From Sarcina sp. DSM 11001 (lineage in GTDB: Bacteria > Bacillota > Clostridia > Lachnospirales > Lachnospiraceae), in NCBI RefSeq assembly GCF_900101015.1, contig NZ_FNFZ01000007.1, forward strand, positions 1 to 64,000: 64,000 nt of DNA. The letters run 5' to 3'. The notes under the pieces were generated by a model, which saw nothing but the letters and a program-made list of their open reading frames with translations, searched no databases and was not told the origin of the DNA. Within the stretch, counting starts at the first letter, position 1, and the number at the start of each line of letters is the position of its first letter. Shown here piece after piece: positions 42,345-50,446 of this stretch. Made by a program: the position numbers and the translations under genes.

Positions 42345-42450
42345 AAAAACCCGGACAGGAAGCTTGAGTAAGAAACCTGAGTAAGAACCTTGAGCAGGAA
42401 GCTTGAGTAAAAGACTTGAGTAAGAACCTCGAGTAAGAACTTTTAAGAAG
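42345..42450. repeat. 14-15 bp tandem repeat after the dehydrogenase gene
   Basis: GAGTAAGAACCTTGA-type units, about seven, begin at the stop codon region (CTCGAGTAAG) and reuse its last bases as the repeat core. Confidence 0.85.
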
Positions 42451-42499
42451 GAAACTGCCGGGAAACAGAATTGTTTAAATAGAATTGTTTAAAATAAAA

Positions 42500-42538
42500 C
42501 AGAGCGGGACTGCAGCTATGGCTGCGGTCCCGCTCTGC
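42500..42538. repeat. Perfectly paired hairpin
   Basis: CAGAGCGGGACTGCAGC / GCTGCGGTCCCGCTCTG with loop TATG and one mismatch. No T-run on the plus side; the minus side has GTTTTATTTT. It probably ends the dehydrogenase transcript in a less classical way. Confidence 0.65.
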
Positions 42539-42675
42539 TGCGTTACTGCCTTAGCTGCGGGGGACATCATTGCCTGCGTCATATTCTGCGTCATTTCTGC
42601 ACCGTTTTCTGTATCTTTTTTCGTGCGAAATTGTTATAATAAAAAATTGAAGAGTTGTGAACGAGGAGGACCGGC

Positions 42676-44169
42676 ATGCATAAAGAAAAGATATTTAACC
42701 GGATATGGAAGGCTGCTGGCATTTTCCTGATCATGCTTGCCATTGCGGGATGCAAAGGAAATGAGCCGGCTCCTGCTGCAGAGACTGCTTCAGAGGACAT
42801 GACGGTCTCGATGGAGAAGGAGATGGCGGAGACAGCGCAGACGGCTGCTACGGCAGCAGCTGAGGAGGAGCCTGCTCTGACGCTTGAGACAGCCCTCGTC
42901 GGAATATGTCTGTCTGATTCTGAATACGGAGATAATGAACGGCTTGTTCCGGAACTGGAGAGATCCCTGACATCTCGGGGCTTTATGCCGGAAAACATTC
43001 TCGTGATGGACCATACAGGCAGCCGCGGCCGCCAGAGTAAACAGGTTCAGGAATGTCTGGACAGAGGCTGCTCTATTGTGATCGTCTCACCGGTCTCGGA
43101 TAAAAGAATCCCTGATATCGCGGATCAGATTTCGGAAGCAGGTGCGAGCGCGATTTTCCTGAACTGCGCCCCCGGGCAAGAAGAGCTGGCCCGCTGGAAT
43201 GAGAGCGGGATCTCCGCAGTCTGGATCGGCACGACCTATGAACAGCAGCTCGCCAACCAGATGGCCGTCCTGTATGAATACAGCGGGACGGACAAAGGGC
43301 TGGATTTTAATGAAGACGGCCATGTCGGCGCATTGCTGATCGGAGGAGGAGAAGCCGCGGAGAGCGCGCTTAAAGAGACAGCGAAAGATCTTGGTTCCAG
43401 ACTTCGGGTCCTCGGAGAGACCGAAAGCAGCAATGCTGAGGAAATTTCCCAATATACACAGGACATCCTGAACGAATACCGCAAAGAAGTCGAAGTGATT
43501 TTGTGCAGTACCGAGGACAGGGCCCTGGCTGCCGCGGACGGAGTTCAGCTCAGGCACCGCCTCGTCGGACGGGATATTCTGGTCGTAGGTACTTCCGCTC
43601 ATGAAGAGACCTGTGAGGCGATCATCAATAAGCTGATGAGCGGCTCTACATTTACGGATTTTTATGAACAAGCGAGTCTGACGGCTGTCGCGGCAAAGGA
43701 CCTGATCGAGGGCAACCTGCCGGAAAAGATGATTTCCAATGTTGTGTTCAAAGTAACGGAGGAAAACGCGCAGGAAGTTCTCGACCTGCTCTGGAAGACG
43801 CGGACCGCTTTGGAGAGCAGGGACGCGGGGGCGACCGGAGAGACGGCCGCGGAGGCAGCGACGGAAGCGGGCAGTACCTCTGAGACGGCTGCAGAGGCGG
43901 CAACCGAAGCGGGCACTACCTCTGAGACTGCCGCAGAAGCGGCAACGGAAGAAGCTGGTACCTCAGAGATCGCTGCGGAAGCAGCCAGTACATCGGAGAT
44001 CGCTGCGAAGGCGGCGACGATAGCAGGCAGTACCTCTGAGATTGCCGCGGAAGCGGCAGCTGTGGAAGCCGGCGGTACTTCCGAGACAGCCGCGGAGGCG
44101 GCGACGATAGCGGGCAGTACCTCTGAGATTGCCGCGGAGGCAGCGACGGAGCTAAATCGTCTCCATTGA
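42676..44169 (+). CDS. Sugar-binding-protein-like lipoprotein with Ala-rich repeat tail
   Basis: 497 residues. Lipobox LAIAG-C25. A disordered acidic linker (about 26-70) leads to a type 1 periplasmic-binding fold (LVGICLSDSEYGDN ... CSIVIVSPVSD ... ILVVGTSAHEETCEAI), with DFNEDGHVGALLIGG resembling the calcium loop of MglB-type galactose-binding proteins. From about residue 385 the chain is a low-complexity tail of roughly seven 14-residue units (STSETAAEAATEAG). No permease or ATPase is adjacent, so it may be a sensor or an orphan binding protein. Site ACGAGGAGGACCGGC; extended -10 TTGTTATAAT at 42631-42640. Confidence 0.75.
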   Translation: MHKEKIFNRIWKAAGIFLIMLAIAGCKGNEPAPAAETASEDMTVSMEKEMAETAQTAATAAAEEEPALTLETALVGICLSDSEYGDNERLVPELERSLTSRGFMPENILVMDHTGSRGRQSKQVQECLDRGCSIVIVSPVSDKRIPDIADQISEAGASAIFLNCAPGQEELARWNESGISAVWIGTTYEQQLANQMAVLYEYSGTDKGLDFNEDGHVGALLIGGGEAAESALKETAKDLGSRLRVLGETESSNAEEISQYTQDILNEYRKEVEVILCSTEDRALAAADGVQLRHRLVGRDILVVGTSAHEETCEAIINKLMSGSTFTDFYEQASLTAVAAKDLIEGNLPEKMISNVVFKVTEENAQEVLDLLWKTRTALESRDAGATGETAAEAATEAGSTSETAAEAATEAGTTSETAAEAATEEAGTSEIAAEAASTSEIAAKAATIAGSTSEIAAEAAAVEAGGTSETAAEAATIAGSTSEIAAEAATELNRLH

Positions 44170-44316
44170 TTGATCTGTAGAGGCCTTCATTGATTGATCT
44201 GTAGAGGCCTTCATTGATTTGCAGAAGATTCCATTGATCTGCAAAAGCCTTCTTTGGATGTGTAGAAATTGTAGAAAAGCTGATCGGACGGGCGAGGCTG
44301 CAGCTTCACCCGTCCG
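44168..44316. other. Repeat plus hairpin between the lipoprotein and sortase genes
   Basis: A roughly 24-30 bp repeat (GATTGATCTGTAGAGGCCTT, exact twice at 44170-44215, then degenerate to 44265) is followed by the hairpin CGGACGGG-...-CCCGTCCG (44285-44316). Confidence 0.7.
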
Positions 44317-44317
44317 C

Positions 44318-44438
44318 ATGTGTCAGGAAACAGAATGCATGTGTCAGGAAACAGAACGCGTGTGTCGGGAAACAGAACGCGTGTGTCAGGAAACAGAAAA
44401 CATGTGTCAGGAAACAGAATGCGTGTGTAAAGGAACAA
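44318..44438. repeat. 21-bp tandem repeat ending in the sortase ribosome binding site
   Basis: ATGTGTCAGGAAACAGAATGC and variants (CGTGTGTCGGGAAACAGAACG) repeat five times plus a partial; the last partial unit mutates to TGTGTAAAGGAACAAA and serves as the ribosome binding site of the sortase gene. Confidence 0.9.
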
Positions 44439-44439
44439 A

Positions 44440-45207
44440 ATGAAAAGACTGATCATAAATTTGCTGCTGATATTTTTTCTCGGTGTCCTTCTCTACAGCG
44501 GATACCAGCTGTACAGTATTTATTCGGAGTACCAAAAGGGAAGGTCGGAGTATAAAAGGACCTCCGAGGAAGTTGTGACCAAAAAAGAAGAGAAAAAGGA
44601 GGAGAAGGCGGCAGAGAAACCGGCACCGGTAGAGACAGCACCGATCGATGTTGATTTTAACAAGCTTCTCAAAAAGAACAGTGACGTGGCAGGCTGGATC
44701 TACTGCCCGGACACAGTCGTGAACTACCCTGTCATGCACGGGGAGGACAATGAACTGTACCTGCATCATATGGTTAATAAGGAGTATAACTTTGCGGGCT
44801 GTATTTTTGAAGACTACCGCAATACCCGCGGACAAAAGGATCCCGCGACGATCCTGTACGGCCATCATATGAAGGACGGTTCCATGTTCGCCATGCTCCA
44901 CGACTATACAGACCAGAAATATTATGACAAACATCCCACAATGTGGTATCTCACACCGACACAGAACTACCGCCTGGACCTCATCATGGGGTATGTCGCC
45001 GGTGAAAAGGATCCTGTTTACAGCCTGTTTGAGACTCCCAAGCAGATGCAGGATTATCTGAGGAGCGTGAAGGAGAAATCCACCTTTAAACCGAAAGTGA
45101 CCTATGATATCGATTCGCTGTACAATATCATAGTCCTTTCCACCTGTGCCTATGAATTCCAGAATGCGCGTTTTCTCGTGATCGCGGTCCCGATCCCGAT
45201 CCAGTAG
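44440..45207 (+). CDS. srtB: Class B sortase
   Basis: 255 residues. An N-terminal membrane anchor (LLLIFFLGVLLYSGYQLY), a Lys/Glu linker (about 44-62) and the sortase barrel. The catalytic triad is visible: H142 or H143 (ILYGHHMKDG), C236 (VLSTCAYEF) and R244. WIYCPDTVVNYPVM and NTRGQKDPATIL are typical of class B. It would join NPxTN-type proteins to peptidoglycan; no such substrate is seen next to it. Downstream is a convergent terminator. Confidence 0.92.
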   Translation: MKRLIINLLLIFFLGVLLYSGYQLYSIYSEYQKGRSEYKRTSEEVVTKKEEKKEEKAAEKPAPVETAPIDVDFNKLLKKNSDVAGWIYCPDTVVNYPVMHGEDNELYLHHMVNKEYNFAGCIFEDYRNTRGQKDPATILYGHHMKDGSMFAMLHDYTDQKYYDKHPTMWYLTPTQNYRLDLIMGYVAGEKDPVYSLFETPKQMQDYLRSVKEKSTFKPKVTYDIDSLYNIIVLSTCAYEFQNARFLVIAVPIPIQ

Positions 45208-45268
45208 CGCTCCTGAAACAGTACCGGCGAATTCTCGTGACTCCAATAGTGTGAGGTTCACCCGCGCT

Positions 45269-45316
45269 GCGGTCCTGCCCTTTCCAGAGATTATTCAGAG
45301 AAAGGTGCGGGACCGC
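45269..45316. terminator. Convergent bidirectional terminator hairpin
   Basis: GCGGTCCtGCcCTTTcC pairs with GgAAAGgTGCGGGACCGC, between the sortase gene (plus) and the thioesterase gene (minus). Confidence 0.7.
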
Positions 45317-45331
45317 TCTTATGTCCTGGTC

Positions 45332-45739
45332 TTATGTTCTGTGCATCCGGTATCCGCTGGAAGAGACCATTGCGATCTGTGTGCCCAGTTCATCCATCAC
45401 CTCCACGGTGTAGAAAGTCGTTCCGTAGCCTTCCTTGAGAACCCTGGCCTCGGCGAACAGTCTGTTGCCTTTTGCGGCACTCAGGAAGCTGATCTGGCTG
45501 GACAGAGTGACGGTAACTGCTTCTTCCATATCATAATTGTTGGCAACAGCAAAAGCAAAATCCGCCATTGTGTAATAGACGGCGCCCATCACCCGGTTTG
45601 CGGCGTTCATGTGCCGCTCGTCAATGGAAAGAGATACCTTTGCATATCCGGGACGCGCTTCGAGAATCTCGATGCCGGTCGTCCCTGTCGCATAGACATC
45701 GTTCTGGAAAAATTCTTTAACCTCTTCTAATGTTCGCAT
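45332..45739 (-). CDS. Hotdog-fold thioesterase (PaaI-like)
   Basis: 135 residues. The hotdog helix and strand order is seen, with HMNAANRVMGAVYYTMADFAFAVANN in place of the usual HxxxxGGxxxxLAD segment; here Met-Gly and Ala-Asp keep the catalytic Asp. Presumed to hydrolyse acyl-CoA thioesters. Minus-strand start with AAAGGGATCCCA before ATG. Divergent from the CobW-like gene, with 150 bp between. Confidence 0.82.
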   Translation of the reverse strand: MRTLEEVKEFFQNDVYATGTTGIEILEARPGYAKVSLSIDERHMNAANRVMGAVYYTMADFAFAVANNYDMEEAVTVTLSSQISFLSAAKGNRLFAEARVLKEGYGTTFYTVEVMDELGTQIAMVSSSGYRMHRT

Positions 45740-45887
45740 TGGGATCCCTTTCTTTTTGGCTGAGTAATATAAAACAAAGTTGATTAATGCAGCGCTGAAA
45801 ACTATTGGTTTAAACCTTTCAGAAGCTGTATATTATATTGTATATTATATAAAGTTTAGTACAGAGTATTTTCAAACAGGAGGAGAT

Positions 45888-46853
45888 ATGCCCCGGATAG
45901 ATTTAGTGACCGGCTTTCTGGGAACCGGCAAGACGACTTTTATCAAGAAATACGCGAAGTTCCTGATCGATCAGGGGCTTTGTGTGGGAATCCTGGAGAA
46001 TGACTACGGAGCGATCAATATCGACATGGTGTTCCTGGAGGATCTGATGGGAGATAACTGCGATGTGGAAATGATCCAGGGAGGGGACGGGATCCTCTCA
46101 CACAGGCGCAGGTTTGCCACTAAGCTGATCTCCATGGCCATGTCGGGATTTGATTGTGTGATCGTCGAGCCCTCGGGGATCTATGATACGGATGAGTTTT
46201 TTGATACGCTGGCAGAGGAGCCTCTGTGCAAATGGTATTCTCCGGGGAGCCTGATCTCCATTATCGATGCGGACATGGAGGAGGAGATCTCTGAGGAGAC
46301 GGAGTATCTCCTCGTCTCTCAGACTGACACCGCGGGAAAGATCATCCTGAGCCATTGGGACAGGGCGGATACGGAAGCTCCGGCCAGAATATGCAGACGG
46401 CTCAATCAGGCGATGGAGCGGTTCCACAGTGACAGGCGGTTTACGGAGGAGGACATTCTGGCAAAAGACTGGCAGGACCTGACTCCGGAGGATTTTGCCG
46501 GGATCGCGATGAGCGGAATGATCCCTGCCGACCACGTCAAACTGCCGGTGGAGCAGGACAGCGGGTACAGCACCCTGTTTTATTTCGGAACCGGAATGGA
46601 TGAAAAGAAGCTGCAGTCCTGCATAGCCAGGACATTTGAGGATCCCTCCTGCGGAAATGTAATGAGGGTCAAGGGATTTGTCCGCACAGGGGAGGATTCC
46701 CGTGTGCAGATCAATGCTACCAGACGCCAGGTACAAATCGAGCCGACCGCCTTTGCGAACGAGGTCCTGATCGTCACCGGAGAAAAACTCCGCCGGGACC
46801 GCATTGACGGGATATGGGCAGAAGACTCAAAGATCATTACTCCGGGGAACTGA
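45888..46853 (+). CDS. CobW/G3E-family GTPase lacking the CxCC motif
   Basis: 321 residues. Walker A is G9-F-L-G-T-G-K-T-T17, switch-like ENDYGAINID, the GTP-specificity region LSHWDRAD, and a C-terminal CobW_C-like strand set (CGNVMRVKGFVR). The metal-binding GCICC segment expected at about residues 63-69 instead reads QGGDGILS, with no Cys pair. Metal-chaperone CobW/ZNG proteins need that motif, so this one has a different job. AGGAGGAG precedes the ATG; an upstream in-frame ATG at 45780 lies in AT-rich promoter DNA. Confidence 0.83.
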   Translation: MPRIDLVTGFLGTGKTTFIKKYAKFLIDQGLCVGILENDYGAINIDMVFLEDLMGDNCDVEMIQGGDGILSHRRRFATKLISMAMSGFDCVIVEPSGIYDTDEFFDTLAEEPLCKWYSPGSLISIIDADMEEEISEETEYLLVSQTDTAGKIILSHWDRADTEAPARICRRLNQAMERFHSDRRFTEEDILAKDWQDLTPEDFAGIAMSGMIPADHVKLPVEQDSGYSTLFYFGTGMDEKKLQSCIARTFEDPSCGNVMRVKGFVRTGEDSRVQINATRRQVQIEPTAFANEVLIVTGEKLRRDRIDGIWAEDSKIITPGN

Positions 46854-46911
46854 AAGCATCCGGGGAGAAAACTCCCTGATCATTGTACCGGGAACTGAAA
46901 GCATCCGGGCA
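46843..46911. repeat. Direct repeat after the CobW-like gene
   Basis: GGGAACTGAAAGCATCCGGG occurs twice, with a 47-bp spacing, the first overlapping the CobW-like stop codon. Confidence 0.8.
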
Positions 46912-46965
46912 GAGGAAGGTATCCTTTTTTCGGAGAATGTATGACCGGAGGCTGAAAAGAGCGGG

Positions 46966-48999
46966 TCAATCCTCGTATTCTTCATCCTCTTCATCCATGT
47001 CTTCTTCAGGGTAATCCTCGTCATTCCAGTCCGGGTCGTCTTCCTCGATAGTATTCCATTCTGTTTCATCCTCCGGCTCTTCCTCGAAGGAATCCCAGTC
47101 GGATTCGTCGTCGGGGTCGATCTCCTGATCTGCCTCCTGGTTGGCATAAGCCGGATCCAGGGAGGCCGGGTCATAAGAGGCAGGATCCTGAGAAGCCGGG
47201 TCGGTATAAGCCGGATCGGAGTAAGCCGGGTCAGAATAAGCCTGATCCGGAGTGGAAGGGACCGGTGAAACCGGATCCCGGGAAGCCGGGTACAAAGAGG
47301 CCGGATCAGAAGCCGGATCAAAACCGGTGGCTTCCTCCCCGTCTGGAACTGGCTGATCCGGGCTGCCTGCGGACACATCCTGATCGCTGCCTGCGGCGTC
47401 CGTTTCATCCTGGACATCTGAAGCAGACGGATCTGCGCTGTCGGAGGGCTGGTCATCTCCGGCGGGGGCATCCTGCGCCCCGGATTCATCAGCAGGCTCC
47501 TCCTGCTCCGCCCGGTCTGATTCTAAAGCCTGGCCTGCAAGAGCGGAAAAAACACCGATCTCGGGAGTGATCCCCACTGAACGCATGTGAAAATAGTGGA
47601 CGATCAAAACACAGGCAGCTGCTCCGGCGAGTGTCAGGAGAGCGCTGAAAACCTTCTTTACGGTCAGACCACTGTCAGGCTTTTCGCCTGACATTTTTTT
47701 GTTTTCAGGAAGGACATCTTCTGATCCGCTGACTTTTGCCGTAGTGCTCGCAGGTACTCTATTTAGTTGTTCCCTGCCTTCTTCAAAAAGACTTTCCCGG
47801 GTCTTTTTACTCGACTCAATATTGTCCGCCGCCAGAATGGAAGATCCGGTGCGGATCCGTGATGCAGTATTCCCGGTACTCTCAATATTCCTGCCAGTGA
47901 TCCGGTTCCTTCCTGTGGAGGACGGGACTCTGCCCGGGGAAGGCCGGGAGCCATCTGTGGAAGACGGCACTCTGCCCGGGGAAGGCTCGAAGCCGCCTGC
48001 AGAAACCCTTGTACTGCCGGTCTCTGAAAGAGAAGCTGCAATTTGGGAGAGAGCTCTGTTTCTGGCTTTTTTTCCTGCCGCGGATATTTTTGCCTGTCCC
48101 TGAAGATGTAAGTCAGAGTCAGCAGAACTATGGAAATCAGTATCTGCAGGTATATGGACCTCTGGTGAGAGACCGCTTTTACCGGTCTGATCTCCGTAAA
48201 GATTATCCCCAATAGGACGTCCCCCGGAGTGGAGGTTTCCGGAAGAGGCGGCCGGAGATTTTTCATAGGTGCTGCCGTCAGTTTTTAAGAGATTTTCAGA
48301 TGCTGAGAACTGAGACTGGACAGCCGGAGAAGGATAGTTGTTTTCCGGACTCCTTTCCCGTAAGTTCTGATCTAAAGCGGATTCATTTAAAGCGGATTCA
48401 TTTAAAGCGGATTCATTTAAAGCGGATTCATTTAAAGCGGATTCATTTAAAGCAGATTCATTTAAGGCGGATCGATCTAAGGCGGATTCATTCAGGACAG
48501 ATTCATTAAAGGCAGATCGATCACCTGAACCGATATCAGGAATCATGTCCTGAACGGCCTGGGAAAGAAAAGCCTCCAGTTCAGCATCCGTGACCAGCGT
48601 TTCTGCATAGGAAGAGGATGGCTTGTAGGGTTCAGCAGGAAGAGGGCCCGCAGAATAGAGAGCTTCTGAACCAGTGGAGCGGAGAGCTCCCGGACCTGCA
48701 GGGCGGATAGTTCCCGAACCGGAGGAGATCAGAACCCCTGAATCTGTAGCGCGAAAAGTTCCCGGATCTGCCAGCCGTCCGCTGGCGGGGGCTGTTTCTC
48801 CGGGGAGGGGGACCGTGGCCCGCAGGGAATCCGGTGTGAGCGGGGAAGACCTGCGGTTCTGCGAAATATGTTCGCTGTGACCAGGCTGGCGGGTATTTCT
48901 TTTTTTTGTGGTAGAACGCACGGAATGCGTTCCGGGAGTACGTGTGCCCGTCCTGTGTCCAGACCGGGACAGAGTTTGTTTTTTCTTTCGATTATCCAT
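46966..48999 (-). CDS. Large low-complexity bitopic membrane protein with three repeat tracts
   Basis: 677 residues, no recognised family. Order: a basic Arg/Thr/Ser-rich start (1-50), a disordered region, a short helical block (LVTDAELEAFLSQAVQDMIPD), eight or so copies of the pentapeptide SALNE (15-bp DNA unit), more Ser/Gly-rich sequence with SPGRVPSST repeats, one membrane helix (VFSALLTLAGAAACVLIVHYF, about residue 445), then a strongly acidic tail with DPASxDPAY repeats ending in Asp/Glu runs. Charge pattern puts the basic half inside and the acidic half outside. Minus-strand start follows GAGGATTCCTG. Function unknown. Confidence 0.7.
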   Translation of the reverse strand: MDNRKKKQTLSRSGHRTGTRTPGTHSVRSTTKKRNTRQPGHSEHISQNRRSSPLTPDSLRATVPLPGETAPASGRLADPGTFRATDSGVLISSGSGTIRPAGPGALRSTGSEALYSAGPLPAEPYKPSSSYAETLVTDAELEAFLSQAVQDMIPDIGSGDRSAFNESVLNESALDRSALNESALNESALNESALNESALNESALNESALDQNLRERSPENNYPSPAVQSQFSASENLLKTDGSTYEKSPAASSGNLHSGGRPIGDNLYGDQTGKSGLSPEVHIPADTDFHSSADSDLHLQGQAKISAAGKKARNRALSQIAASLSETGSTRVSAGGFEPSPGRVPSSTDGSRPSPGRVPSSTGRNRITGRNIESTGNTASRIRTGSSILAADNIESSKKTRESLFEEGREQLNRVPASTTAKVSGSEDVLPENKKMSGEKPDSGLTVKKVFSALLTLAGAAACVLIVHYFHMRSVGITPEIGVFSALAGQALESDRAEQEEPADESGAQDAPAGDDQPSDSADPSASDVQDETDAAGSDQDVSAGSPDQPVPDGEEATGFDPASDPASLYPASRDPVSPVPSTPDQAYSDPAYSDPAYTDPASQDPASYDPASLDPAYANQEADQEIDPDDESDWDSFEEEPEDETEWNTIEEDDPDWNDEDYPEEDMDEEDEEYED

Positions 49000-49148
49000 C
49001 AGGAATCCTCAGTCCTTACTTGCTGTCTGTATTCCGTCCTTTCAATTATATCTATTTTTTTATTTTTCTTCTACAAAAAGTTCACATCTCCAAGGTATTC
49101 TGATAATTTACAGGCTGTTATCTGCCCGCCATGGAACAGGCGTTTGTC

Positions 49149-49159
49149 TTGTGCTATAA
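49149..49159 (+). promoter_or_regulatory. Extended -10 of the DUF362 gene
   Basis: TTGTGCTATAAT with TATAAT at 49154-49159 and the TG extension; no -35 match is obvious. Same form as at 14655 and 27814. Confidence 0.6.
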
Positions 49160-49191
49160 TGTAAAAACCTGCAAACCTCAGGAGGACCAAA

Positions 49192-50319
49192 ATGGAAAAG
49201 AGAGTCAGGCAGCAGATCCCGGACCACAGAATCTGGAAGATCTACGGCACAGAGTATAAAGAAATAACGAAAACGATTCTGGCAGCGGCTGATCTTGCCG
49301 GCAGGATCGGGGACCGGCAGGCGAGGATCGGGATCAAACCGAACCTGGTCGTGGCATCACCTGCTCAGCTTGGCGGGACGACACATCCGGAAGTTGTTGC
49401 CGGCATCATAGAATATCTGCAGGAGAACGGCTTTTCCCGGATCATCGTCGCAGAGGGCTCCTGGGTCGGAGACCGCACGGCAGACGCTTTTGACTACTGC
49501 GGCTATAATGCTCTGTCTGAAAAATACGGTGTTCCACTTGTCGATACGCAAAAGGAAAAGTGGCATGAGAAAGACTGCGCGGGAATGAAACTGAATATCA
49601 CGAATATCGTGGACCGCATAGATTTCCTGATCAATGTTCCGGTTATGAAGGGGCATTGCCAGACAAGGATGACCTGTGCCCTGAAGAACATGAAAGGCCT
49701 GATCCCGAATTCGGAAAAGAGCCGTTTTCACCGTCTGGGGCTGCATAAACCGATCGCTCATCTGCAAAAAGGGATCCACCAGGATTTTATCGTCGTGGAT
49801 CACATCTGCGGAGACCTGGACTTTGAGGAGGGCGGCAACCCCGTGGTGCGCAACTGTGTGATGGCGGCGACGGATCCAGTACTTGTGGACGCCTATGCCT
49901 GCCATCTGATGCAGTATTCGGTGAACGAAGTTCCTTATGTCCGTATGGCAGAGAAACTGGGAGTGGGAACGGCGGATCTCTCCCGGGCAGAGATCATCCG
50001 GCTGAACACCGGGAGCGAGGAGGACGAGCTTCCCCGTCAGGACCGCATCCTGGAGGTTTCCTATGCGGTCGAGGAGGTGGATTCCTGCAGTGCCTGCTAT
50101 GGTAATCTTGTCCATGCCCTGACCAGGCTCAGGGAGGAAGGCCTCCTGGACAAGCTTACTGACCGCATAGCCATCGGCCAGGGAATGCAGGGCAGGACAG
50201 GCCGTCTGGGAGTCGGCCGCTGTACCGAGAATTTTGACACCTGCATCATGGGCTGCCCTCCTGAACCGGAAAAGATCTACAGAGAGTTGAAAGAGTATAT
50301 TGTAAAAAACATGCAGTGA
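49192..50319 (+). CDS. DUF362-domain protein
   Basis: 375 residues. The DUF362 core is seen as IGIKPNLVVASPAQLGGTTHPEVVAGII, RIIVAEGSWVGDRTADAF, LINVPVMKGHCQTRMTCALKNMKG and DPVLVDAYAC. Members often have an attached ferredoxin domain; here there is only a short Cys group at the end (SCSACYGNLV, GRCTENFDTCIMGC), enough for one cluster or metal. Function unknown; anaerobic redox context. Site CAGGAGGACCAAA. Confidence 0.85.
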   Translation: MEKRVRQQIPDHRIWKIYGTEYKEITKTILAAADLAGRIGDRQARIGIKPNLVVASPAQLGGTTHPEVVAGIIEYLQENGFSRIIVAEGSWVGDRTADAFDYCGYNALSEKYGVPLVDTQKEKWHEKDCAGMKLNITNIVDRIDFLINVPVMKGHCQTRMTCALKNMKGLIPNSEKSRFHRLGLHKPIAHLQKGIHQDFIVVDHICGDLDFEEGGNPVVRNCVMAATDPVLVDAYACHLMQYSVNEVPYVRMAEKLGVGTADLSRAEIIRLNTGSEEDELPRQDRILEVSYAVEEVDSCSACYGNLVHALTRLREEGLLDKLTDRIAIGQGMQGRTGRLGVGRCTENFDTCIMGCPPEPEKIYRELKEYIVKNMQ

Positions 50320-50446
50320 ACTGAAAGACTGTTTTTGCAAAATATCTGTAGTGAACTGAAAGAATGTTTAAAAAAAATATCTGCAGTGAACTGAAAGATC
50401 GTTTATGTAAATTACATGCAGTGAATCGAAGGAACAGCATTCATAA
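50314..50446. repeat. 35-bp tandem repeat overlapping the DUF362 stop codon
   Basis: CAGTGAACTGAAAG recurs at exactly 35-bp spacing (50314, 50349, 50384, 50419). The first copy contains the last codon and stop of the DUF362 gene; the last ends before the polymerase start. Confidence 0.92.

Noticed and set aside
42500-42538. Classical terminator after the dehydrogenase
   Set aside because: The stem is strong but the plus strand lacks a T-run, so it is listed only as a hairpin.
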